Source: Pyrenophora tritici-repentis (lineage: Eukaryota > Ascomycota > Dothideomycetes > Pleosporales > Pleosporaceae). From it: a stretch of 64,000 nt of DNA. A model generated the notes under the pieces. It did no database searches and was not told the DNA's origin. It saw nothing but the letters and a program-made list of their open reading frames with translations. Where the stretch lies: positions 372,001 to 436,000 of the forward strand of contig NC_089390.1 of the NCBI RefSeq assembly GCF_003171515.1, given 5' to 3'. This document shows positions 48,368-58,993 of the stretch, piece by piece. The stretch's first letter is position 1; each line of letters begins with the position of its first letter. The position numbers were made by a program, and so were the translations under genes.

Positions 48368-51300
48368 ATGGAGACGATTAGTAGATTACCCCGACGTTTG
48401 ACCCAACTCTACTCCGACACCAAAACCACCTGCGATGCAGTTGTGGAGCAAGATGCAAAAGACACACCAGAGTCGCATGCGCTGCATCGCAAGTTCAGAA
48501 TACAAAAAGACAGACTCATAACATGGGGCGTCGATTGGAGCGACAGCTCAAAGGGCCGTCCGGGCGACATCGACGAGAGTATAGAAGAGGCAGGCATGAC
48601 GGAAACGGTCACAAGCGTGCTGCGAACGATCCAGGAGATACTCGATGAAGCAGAGAAGATGCACCCGGCTGCACCTGCTGCTGGCAGAGGAAAGACATTG
48701 TCTGGAGAAAAGAGCCGGCCTGACCCTCCCTCGTGGGCGGCCGCCGACAAGTCACGTTATGAGGACCTCATCAAGGATCTTACAACCTCCATCGATATTC
48801 TCTACGATCTCTCACGAAACCGAAGACGCCAAAGAGGTACTGAGCGTGGTCTAAGCCCAGGAAAGGCTACACTCTATCCTCCTACATCCACCCCAGTGTT
48901 TCTATCTACAGAGTACAACGCTTCCGACCTGACGCTCGTCAACCCCGCCACTTTCCCACTCAACGCACATGCACCGCCGTCTCATCTTCCTCCAAAGCTA
49001 GATCCTTCCGATCTGTCTCTCCATCCTGAGGAACCTCCGCCTTACGAGAGCGTTGGTACCACTTCAGTGCGAGTTATCGGTCATTTACGGTCCCGAAACA
49101 GCTCAACGAACCCCTGGAAACCCAACGCTGGAAACCTAGGGACTGCTGTTCTGGTAGATTATGCAAGCTATGACCCCACATATCGCCTCACTGAAGTCTC
49201 TCCACCAACAGAGCGCCTTGAAGAGCTTTTGTCGATACTGACAAAGTTAGCCAACAACCACTCTTTCCACGGCACACTCAAGTGTCTTGGCTACTTTGAG
49301 GACCCCATACAACCACGCTTTGGTCTGGTATTCGAATTACCAACCTCTGTCTACTCCGGACCTGCTGATTCACACAAATCAATAGACGAGTTGAAGCCAG
49401 TCTCTCTTCTCAGTGTACTTCAGACAGGTTCAAGGGATTTGCACAACCCCAACAGTGCCATACCACCACTGGAGGATCGTTTCCGTCTGGCTTTCACACT
49501 TGCTCTGACCTTTAGCAAGATTCATGGCGACGGCTTTGTCCACCAAGACGTCAACAGCGATAACATAATGTTGTTCCGGAAGAGCAAGCAGCAATCTGCC
49601 AATAGTAGAGCATTGCAGTACTCTTTGCGATCGCCTGTTATATGCTCTTTCGACCTCTTCACCGACTTTGACATCGAGAAAGCTAATGCAACCTCGATAC
49701 CCAACATTTACCGTCATCCAGCGGACCCCAAGGTCACTGGGATCAAGGGCCGAAGCTACGATGCCAACTTCGACCTGTATGGTCTCGGGCTAATTCTACT
49801 CGAAAATGGCTTGTGGATGCCACTTCGAGACCTGTGGAAGCAGAAATACAGGCTGGCTGATTTCAAGCAGCGGATAGAAGAAGTTTATATCCGCAGGCTC
49901 GCCTCCAAGTGTGGCACAGCATACATGCAAGTGGTACGCGATTGCTTTTGGGCAGCCGATTCCAAGGACAACAGCAGAGCACATGTTGCGCAGGTGTACA
50001 CACGCATTCTGACCAGGTTGCAACGCTGCTGTATGCTCGATGAATCTGAGCCTGGCTTCGACTTGAGTGAGCTACGACCCGGTGTTACGCCGATTCAACA
50101 AGCACTTCCACCAAAGCGTAAGAGCCTCAGTCAGCCCCAGATTGCAACAGAAATTCATTCAAGCCCTTCATACAAGAATGCAAAGCGATGGGCACTTGAG
50201 AAGGGATCACAGGCACTGGAAAGAACAAAGTCTCTGTCAAAGAAGTCACCAGATCTGTCATTGACAAGGAACCCGTCACGAGGCTCACAACATTCTATTT
50301 GTAAAAGTATTTCTGAAAGTCTGCGCATAATGAGTCCCAAGCCGGACGCGCCTGAGATGGAATGGGAACAAAGAAATCCACTCGAGGAATCAGGCACCCT
50401 CATTGCAACCCCGCCAAATTCACAAGACCGCAGTGATACGTCATCGCTATATAGAGAGCGTGTCGTAACTGCCGCATCAATTATCCAACGCGCATGGCGA
50501 CAGTCACGCAATACACCAAAACAACATGCGACCCTTGAAGACTACAAGGAAAAGGCCTGTATCATCCAAAAAGCTTGGCGACAAACGAAGCAGAAGCCAA
50601 CAAACAACACTGTATCGGCGCTAGTCACTAATGGGATGCGCCATTGGCCGGAGGCTACTCTTGGATACCCAACACCCGAACCTGAAATTCAGAGCAGAAC
50701 AGTGGACTCGAGTGAGAGCATGATCACTTCCTCAACTCAGATTGAAACAGACATGGGGCCCATTGCGCGTCCAAAGCTCCGTCTCTTCACTGTCAAATTC
50801 ACACCAGATATAGTGGATGAATGGCATTCGACCATGCTACCCCGCCTCGAGCGTCTTATTGAGCGTGCACTGAAGGATTCCGAAGAAACAATCAGCATCG
50901 ACCTTGTAGCTACCGGAGAGGTATTGGAGAAAGCCAAGCCAACAGTCTTCGTCACATGTAGCAGTGTCGCAAAGGTCAAAGCTATCCTTGGCCGCCGCTT
51001 CCACTACAACGAAAACGTCTATGACCTCAAAGTTCGACGAGGAAAGATCAGGCGGTCAAAAATGAGTCGCTCTTCGCGTCGCACTCGGTACGTTTAACGC
51101 AACTTGTTAAGGCATGTGTTTGGGCGATCCATAGTACGGTGGCGACTATATAGGATGCGCCTAAAAGTCCGTGTTTGTAATTGATGCCTAGCCAAGACGT
51201 CTTTTGCTGTGTGAAGTTGGAGTGAATGGTTGCTAATCCATGCAGGCCTCCCCATCGATCCATGATGAATACCGACTCTTATAACGCCGATATGGCTGTC

Positions 51301-52771
51301 ATGAACCCGTACCATCAGCAGCGGCCGCTTTGTGGGGCGTCGATAGGCGCTTTCAATGGTCAGCACCTTCCGCCTGTGTCGTACGGTGGAGTGATCCTCG
51401 TCGACGATGAGCCATTGGGTATGAGTGTCCATCACCTGCTCGATGCGCCATCCGACGATGAGAGCGACGCCGGAGATGATGACATTGACGATCTTTACCC
51501 AAGCGACACGATGCTGTCCAGTGCAGCAAACAACCCATGGCTAATGGGTATGGGTGCACAACCAGGTCTTCACTTGGAGTCTGATGAGCCTGCCATGATG
51601 TGGGATCTCGAACTATCTGAAGACGAGGAAGACTTTGGCAGTGACTGCGAAGACGCCGAAGATTACTACGATAGCGAAGAATCCGACGACGACTCTTCTC
51701 AGGGTATGTACATGTCATTGAATCCATGTGCAAAACTCCAGCTAACACAACCCAGAAATGGCCTCTTCAACCATCTCCCACGCCACCACCGGCGACATCG
51801 ACGGCATCCTCCCCGGCCACGGCTCCTCAATCAAAATAACCCAACCCGCCATCGACGACGTAGACCCAGACTTTTTCCCCGAAGAAGAAGACCGCGACGA
51901 CGACCACCTCTCTTCTCACACCCTCGGCCACGTGTACGCCTCGTCGGGCATCCGCCGCTGGAACCGTGGCGGCATCCTCCACGAAATCGACTGGGCCCTC
52001 TTAAAACTAGACAAAGACCGCCTCCAACCTTACAACATCTGCCAAGGCGGGCGCCGCTTCTGTCCCCCATCAACAGGCCCCATGCCCCCCTCCCAGCGCG
52101 CAATCGCCGCTAAACTAGCTTCCCCAGTGAACCGCCGCAAGTACACGGCCGACGAAGACGAGTATCCCAATGGTGTAGCCCCAGCCTCTGAACTCGGCGG
52201 CATGAACGTCCATTGTTTCGGCCGCACAACGGGGTTGCAAGGGGGCATGGTATCCAGCACAATGTCCGCCGTTCGCATCTACCACCGTAAATCCTTCTCC
52301 CGCTCCTGGCACGTCGCCGGCCAATTCGGTGTTGGCGGTGACTCTGGCGCGTGGGTTGTGCAGAATGGTCAACATAGGGTTGTGGGTCATGTTCTTGCGT
52401 TTTGTCAGAGGAATCGCATTGCGTATATTTGTCCCATGGAGGTGCTGCTCGAGGATATTAAACGCACGTTGGGTGCTAGACGCATCTTTTTGCCAGGTAG
52501 CAGGGAACATGTGGAAGGGGGTGTGAGGGGTAGGAGTTGTACGGCGGTGGAGGTAGAGCGCGGGGTTAGGGGGTTGGGCCTGGGGCTCGGGAATGTGGAT
52601 TCTGCGGTTGATGTTAGGGAGAGTTTGGGGAGGAGGGATGGGATGGGTGTACCGGTGCCGTCGCCGGCGTCCTCGGAGCAGGTTGCCATGGTTGTTGGTG
52701 CGCCGCCGACTACAAGGGCGCCTGTTGCTGCTGCCGGGTGGAGACTTGGGCGTTCGGCGGTGAGGGGTTAG
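48368..52771 (+). CDS. HeLo-like / kinase-like / IQ / trypsin-like protease fusion protein
   Basis: Exons 48368-51087, 51246-51703 and 51756-52771 (GTACGT...TGCAG and GTATGT...CCCAG introns) give 1,397 residues in one frame. Residues about 1-160 resemble the HeLo helical domain ([50 protein letters not shown]), though the usual hydrophobic first helix is absent. About 230-570 is a kinase-like fold: [12 protein letters not shown] in place of HRDxxxxN, SFDLF in place of DFG, and [15 protein letters not shown]. Two IQ-type motifs ([16 protein letters not shown]) lie near 704 and 731. After an acidic linker region comes a chymotrypsin-like fold: [20 protein letters not shown] (His near 968), [10 protein letters not shown] (Asp near 1138), [11 protein letters not shown] (Ser near 1255). 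HeLo and kinase-like pairs occur in fungal cell-death and incompatibility proteins; MLKL has the same order. A signalling or death-effector role is inferred. If the 158-bp first intron were wrong, these would be two adjacent genes. Confidence 0.78.
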
Positions 52772-53043
52772 GGTGCTGATAAAGAGAATCTAGTGCCGCA
52801 GAGACGCAGTATGGTGCGTGGGGAAGCGGGCTTGGAGATGACTATGAGTATCAAGTAGACGACGGATGAATGGGTATGGGCATACCCAGGCATGATGTAA
52901 AGGAGTTTGTGGTCAACGAGGCAGGAGATACCCTATTCTATTCCTTCAGTAGGACTCTATGATGTGCAATCTATCCTTCTTTATCCCAATTACCATGCTC
53001 ATCTATCCAAAAAAATCTACCATACGCAGCAAAAACAACCATC
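52772..53043. other. convergent 3' region
   Basis: No feature seen. Confidence 0.35.
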
Positions 53044-54185
53044 TCAAACTCCCCAGAACCGCGCTATCTCCTCCACCAAGCCAGTCTCATTCAACGGCAC
53101 ATCCCACCCACTACTAGTACTCGCCGCAATCTCCGCCCAATGCGCCATACGCTGCGGCCGCTTCCCATCCCTATTCGACGCAAAATGCAATAGCAAAGCT
53201 CCTTTACGGGTATGCGAGGGCGATGGGGACGAAGAAGGTGAGGGGGGAAGACAAAGGAGGGGGGAAGGCGTTGAACCAGTGTTGAGGGACGAGCGTTGTT
53301 GAAGGGCGGAAGGAGTCCTGTATCTGTCAGCATACCTACCCCCCAACCAGAGCCGGACAACAATTGAAGAAGGTGGGGAAAAAGAAGAAGAAACTCACCC
53401 TCGCAATAACAACCTCCATAGTACTCTGCTCACTATACCTCAACACAACCCCACTATCCCACTCCCTCAAACTCAAGCATGCCGCCAAAAACCTCACACT
53501 CCATTCATTCACCCTGATCAGAAAAACCCCGTTGTTCAGCCCGTTTCGATCTTTCGTCACGACTAGATTTACATAGCTGAACTTCTCTTCTGGTGGCAGG
53601 AAGATGGAGAGGGGGATGTTGGGGTTAGTGAGAATGGTATCGCGGTCGTGCCAGAAGAGCCAGTCTAGCCGCGATGATGGAAGGAGAGCGATTTGAGCAC
53701 CGAGGATTGTGAGCAGGTAGGCGTGTTTGGACCAGAGGCCCGGGAGCATGCGCTCGCGGAGGATGAAGGAGGGGTAGGAGAAGTGGAGGTTGTGCGGGGG
53801 TGTGGGATAAGATTGCGGTTTCGTAGGTGAGGTCTGGGGGGCCGGAGGAGGCGGTTACTTTTGCGATTTTGGGGTGGGTTGGAGGTGGTCGGGGGTGCTG
53901 GTGTTGGTGGGGGTGTACAAGGAAGTGGTGGCGTTTGAGGGGGGGTCTGCTTGGGAGAGAGATGTAGGAGGATATTGAAATTTAGGATGTCAGTGTGTAG
54001 AGAAGGATAAAGAATATGAGAAAGAGGGAGATATATTTCAGGACGCGGTAGGCTGCTTTTGAGAGACGGCGAGGGTAGACTTGCGGCCCATTATTGAGTG
54101 GTAGACCGTTGAGAGAAGCGAGATTTGGCTTTGCAATTTTGAAGATGCCTGGATTCGTATGTTGCGTCTTGTTCCTTAGCACCAC
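53044..54185 (-). pseudogene. GT34 (GMA12/MNN10-like) glycosyltransferase, frameshifted
   Basis: The start at 54185 gives a type II membrane protein (transmembrane KYISLFLIFFILLYTL). Downstream, GT34 signatures are clear: AKVTASSGPP, YPSFILRERMLPGLWSKHAY, DWLFWHDRDTI (DxD region), NGLNNGVFLIRVNEWS, SEQSTMEVVIAR, an 81-bp intron (53398-53318), VPQHWFNAFPP and GALLLHFASNRDG. They are not in one frame. Breaks are seen near 53985, at the A-run at 53864-53868, at the five-G (minus-strand C) run 53797-53801, and between about 53275 and 53200. The family adds alpha-1,2/1,6-linked mannose or galactose in the Golgi. Either a decaying gene or a locus with several homopolymer assembly errors. Confidence 0.65.
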
Positions 54186-55221
54186 CGTGGCCTAATATGG
54201 ACTGATATGAATTATCTCGTTGTGAGCCGGCCTGGTCAACAGTGGCGCAAAATGACAGCTGAGCTGAGGGCTGGGTAAGACAGGAGATATGAAAAGCATA
54301 TGAAACTTGAGACCAGAAGTGTCGAGAGCGAGCTGGAAATCATGAGATGATCCGAAGATGGGTGAGTGGATTATGTCTTTGAAAGTGTCCAATAAGGAGA
54401 GAAGTGCGAATTGCGCTCATCGAAAGCGGGGTTTCCAGCTGTCTAGTTAGCTGACCTACCAAAGCTGTAGAAAGTCACCATGAAAACAGAACCAGCCATG
54501 TTCAAAGAGTCTGTCAAGTTTGGGGGTCATGGAAGATGGGGCTGTCACAGCTTGGTCCCTGGGTAGTCCGACATGACCAAAGCTTTGCTCTCGAATCGAA
54601 TGGCGCATACTCGGTAGGCGAATCTTTGATCGACGAGGTGTCAGATTTTCTGTCTTAGATACTCTGTCCGTGTGTTCCGGGAGATGTGTTGTAAAGCAGG
54701 GGTGCGGCGATGCCGTAGGGAAGAAGGTCTGCCAAGCCGCTAACGCATCTTGGCCTACAGGAAAGAAGGCGCGTCCTAGAGGCGTCTGAAACTTTGACCA
54801 CAAACAAGACGCGATACTATAGAGACATCGCCGAGCCCACGTTCAGCTATCCAGCCCTGCATGATGGATTCTCACCGAGAAAAACAAATGCTATGCAGCA
54901 AACATCGTCGCCGGCCATGATGGCTGGTTGGTTGGAAGGCCCCCACGGGTACCTGCGGCGATCCAACATACTCTCTTTTCCGCCTCATCGCCAAAGTGTT
55001 GCATTTCAGCCCTAAGGGAAATATGAACAGAGCTTGATAATTTCTAGTTTGAAACGATGGAGCTCTTGACCCTGGCGATGGATTCTTGATACGGCCCCCT
55101 TGTTATCGGTACCATTTTCATTCATGACTGCCCAGAGTCTCATAATCGAGCCGGTTTATTCTTGCAATAGTCGACATATCTTCTTACTGTAGCTAGATAG
55201 AAGCAAGTTCACGGGTTATCC
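54186..55221. other. divergent intergenic region
   Basis: No gene recognised; a short minus-strand frame at 54456-54803 has no known motif. Confidence 0.35.
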
Positions 55222-57577
55222 ATGATGATTTGGCACCCTCCCTCGCCCTACAACCGGCACCGTCGTTCTTTCGTCAGGCTTGCATTCGTCATGTTTCTTG
55301 TTCTCTCAATTGTGCTCTGGGTATCATGTGGCATGCTTTCTGCTGCTCAGATCAATCGACCCGCTCCAGAAGTACGCCGCCATTCAAGGATGGTTGAAAT
55401 AGCCCCCGAGGGCGAACTTATTTCTCCGCTACCGGCTTCGGAATTGGTGGCCACTACGCCAGGTCCTCGAAAACTCCACAAAGGACATTCCCACCCCCCA
55501 GTTACAGGCGCGATGAAGAACTTGGATACGCAATAGCCAGTTAATAATTATCGATTTTCGTCTTGGTCTGAATGCGAGAGCATCAAGGAGAAGGCGGACG
55601 CGCTCCCAGATATGATTGTCGTATCGATCGAAGAGTCTGTCCAAGACGTGGTACTAGAGGGCTGGGAAGACACATGGGTAGCAAAGGCTCGCTACCAAGG
55701 CCCTCATCTCCCAGAACCAAAGATCGATTTTGTTTACAACTGTATGCAAATGATGTCAGACGATACGGACATGACTGACAATCTTACAGGGGTCAATGGT
55801 TCTCAACCAGAGTTGATTGCGACTATGCGTCCGTACGACATCAACTCATCCCTCAATGACGAAGAGGGTATATGGCTTGCGTCGCACGGCGCCAACCGCT
55901 ATCGCGAATGAAATGAGCTGCGCTACTCCATGAGAAGTGTCGAGCTGTACGCCGGCACTTTCTTGAATCGAGTTCAGATTCTCGTCAACGCGTACGAAAA
56001 GAGTCCAACCGACGGCAGTGCAGTGGGGAAAATGGGCAAACAAAGCCCATACTGGTTGAGGGGAGATGCCCACCAGGTCCAGGTGCTGTCCCAAGAAGAA
56101 TTTTTTGGTCCAGAGGAAAGAAAATGCTTGCCCACGTTCGACTCTTTGACCATCGAGAATCAGCTCTACAACACCAAATCTGATACCGGCCGGCTATTTG
56201 CCCTCTCCGATGACATGATCCTTGGCAAACCACACTCCGCATCCGATTTGTACTCGCCACTCTTTGGGCCGACTCTTGGCTTCAAGGACAATACGTATAA
56301 TACTTTGAGTCCGCCTACCGAAAAAGATGCCGAGAGATTTGGAGAGAAGCCGTTCTTGATCTATATATCTTGGCTCCTCAACCGCCGCTTTGGTGCACGT
56401 AAACGCAAAGGCCAGGTACATTTTGGCCACTCCCTGTCCCAGGTTGTTATGCGAGAGGCCATTACCAGTTTCCCTGGACCAGCTTTTCGCAGTGCAGCAC
56501 AGCGGTTTCGCGGGGAAACAGACTTCCAGATTTATTCCTGGAACATCGCCTTCCACTACGCTGTAGAGCGGCACCGCGAGGCTCTGCTCTATACTGCAGG
56601 TAGGCACATAAGATGGAACAGTCTGTGCACAACTAGGGTAGATAGGAAAACGAATTAGTTACCTAGTAAAATTTAACAAAAAATATAGAAAAAAGTGTCT
56701 TTATTCAAGAGAGAAAAGAGAGTAATATAGTAAGCTTTTTTTATTTTATTTAATTAGTTTTCTATGGAGTTATAGAGAAAGAGAAAGGTTTTTATAACCC
56801 TTGTTAACACCCTTGTTACACCCCTGTCGTGTTCCATCTTATGTGCCTACCTGCAGTAGTTACGTGATGATGCGATCGGACGCTGACGACGACGGTTACC
56901 TGGACTAGTCCGAGCGCGGGCATATCTTGCGTGATATAGAGGAGGGTATGAACAACGAACCTCCAGAACAGTATCGACGTCGCATCTACTACAACGTGAG
57001 CGACCATCTAGAAGAAGCAGGGCTGCAGCCTCCTAAAGTCAATACGGAAATCGTCTGGACCAGCTTAGACGGCCCCATCATGATCAAAGATCTTGATTGC
57101 GATACCTTTGATGCAGAGGAGTGTCTAGCACCGGGGTTCTCCACCCAGTCAGCGGACGCGCAAGCCCGCAGTCCCGTCTTCTCGACTGCTGCCATATTTG
57201 GGCGGGTTTCCCGCGAATATCCTCGTTGTGGCGATTGTCTCATCAAGCTTGTTCTTAATCGGCGTCGCTGCGGTCTCGGGCCCCTCTTACCCCATTTTGC
57301 GAAGAAGCCACACCAACGGGAGGTCATAGTGAAGGCGCTTATGAAGTACCAGTACACAATCGTGCAGCCTGATGCAGCTTTCCACATGGTTACAGATGCA
57401 CAACAAGCCGAGCACACGCTGCTAAGGCCATATATCAAGCACAACAAAAAGGTGGGGGAAATGTGTTTGAACGACGATGTTCTCACACAAGACGAGGGGG
57501 AACTGGAAGCCGTGAGAATGGTGATGGGTCAGCTGTTTGAGGGACTATTTCCCAACAAGAGTAGCTTTGAGTTATAG
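55222..57577 (+). pseudogene. Stealth-family sugar-phosphotransferase-like gene, disrupted
   Basis: It encodes a type II membrane protein (transmembrane VRLAFVMFLVLSIVLWV) with Stealth signatures: IDFVYN-W-VNGSQPEL (CR1, across a 48-bp intron 55742-55789), NELRYSMRSVE, LFALSDDMILGKP (CR2), a CR3-like HSLSQVVMREAITSF and CLNDDV (CR4). The family transfers sugar phosphates to glycans. The frame is broken by TAG at 55534-55536, TGA at 55909-55911 (where a Trp precedes NELRYSMRS in the family) and TAG at 56906-56908, plus a 263-bp MITE at 56594-56856. If MITE and one TA copy are ignored, the frame is continuous across the insertion. All three stops can arise by C-to-T or G-to-A transitions. Non-functional in this genome as read. 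Confidence 0.82.
56594..56856. mobile_element. 263-bp MITE inserted in the Stealth-like gene
   Basis: Perfect 27-bp terminal inverted repeats begin CTGCAGGTAGGCACATAAGA. TA flanks both ends (56592-56593 and 56857-56858), pointing to mobilisation by a Tc1/mariner-type transposase. The interior is A/T-rich and non-coding. Its TIRs differ from those of the two pogo elements in this window, so its source transposase lies elsewhere. Confidence 0.88.
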
Positions 57578-58904
57578 TCCAGGGTCAGCCACGTTGCCCT
57601 GCAAATTCCCGATTCTCTCTTCAATTCGTTCTACTTTGTTCGCTGGCGGACATGATGTGTTTGTACCATTTCATGGACTGTTGTAATTTGTTTCCTCGCA
57701 TGGAAGCTACCAACTGCTTCAACTTGTGCATTCACCAAGTCAATAGAATGGATGTTTATCAAGACCTTTTTCCGGGGTGCTTTCTCGGTAAGGTCCTCGA
57801 CCAGACTGCGCGTTGCTTCTTTGACGTCTTTGCGATCCGTGGCTGTGCGCTAGTACGTCCTGGTTAGGAAGCGCTAGTCCCAGGAACAGATGGGGCGCAA
57901 CCCCTGAAGTGGCCTGTCCTTTGGCGACCAGCAACAACACCGACGTCTAAGAACTCTGCCGGGCCTAGACTCAAAGTCCACGGAAGTCGTACGCATACGC
58001 TGTGCTGACTGAACCGTGGTATGCTGATACGATAAGGCGTGTCTCATCCAAGTATCAACCGCTTCGGTTATCTCCTTGGGTCAGCTAGTAAATGAGACTC
58101 ACGGTAATTGGGAATTTACGTGCTGAGACAGGTGTTGGTCTTGATCTTATGCATCAACACAAGATTGGAGAAAGATCGTACGTTCCGAGCGCAACGACCC
58201 GCTCGACGTTCACACTATTGACGGCTAGGTACGCTAGGGCCACAATACCTAAATCTGGATACGTACATCTTCGAGAGAGATTCTATGAGCGATCAGCACA
58301 CGACCCTAGACTTCTATATGACAGCGGGCGCTGGGGTACCAGGTTTTTGATTTTGTGGAGAAACACATACTACAAAAGGGGCTCTTATCCTCAGGGCCTA
58401 CTATGGAGGCTTATGCCATGCACGAATAAGGTCCCTCAAGATACGGTAAAGGTGGTTCAGTGAGACTCGAATGAAACGCCTACTCAACAGATGGTCGTGA
58501 AGTCGGCGAGGGTAATTCCGAGATCGCTAACAGTGAAACTCCAGAGCAGATGCTTCCAGTTCTAGGATCCCTACTGGACATGATGCATCGGTCCGTGTGA
58601 TATCGCGTGCATCCGAAGATTTATACATCGTATCCGGGATTCACTTACATCCCGATGCCAACCATGACATGCAGCCGCGTCACGGTCTAGAGCTGAACGT
58701 CGTCGCATGGAATCGATAGCAAGCGAGTGGCCGATGCTTCAGCTTCAGGGGGAGGTGCCTCGTAGACCAAGCTTCTATCGGTTGCTGAGTATATATGGCG
58801 ATTCTGTCTCACTTTGCTTTTCTTCATCCGCAACTTTTCTTAATTCAATCTCAAAATTTTTATATCGCACTCTCTGAGTGACGACCACTCTCGTTAATTT
58901 TCTT
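57578..58904. other. intergenic region before mucin-like gene
   Basis: Short frames at 57652-57867 and 58092-58463 have no recognisable motif. No gene is called. Confidence 0.35.
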
Positions 58905-58910
58905 TATAAA
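58905..58910 (+). promoter_or_regulatory. TATA box of mucin-like gene
   Basis: TATAAA 84 bp upstream of the ATG, in an otherwise pyrimidine-rich leader. Confidence 0.5.
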
Positions 58911-58993
58911 CTCACCCCAGTCAATCGTTGTCTACGAAATAATTCATACTTAATACCTATTTCTTAATACCATCCGTTACGTATTTCACCACC

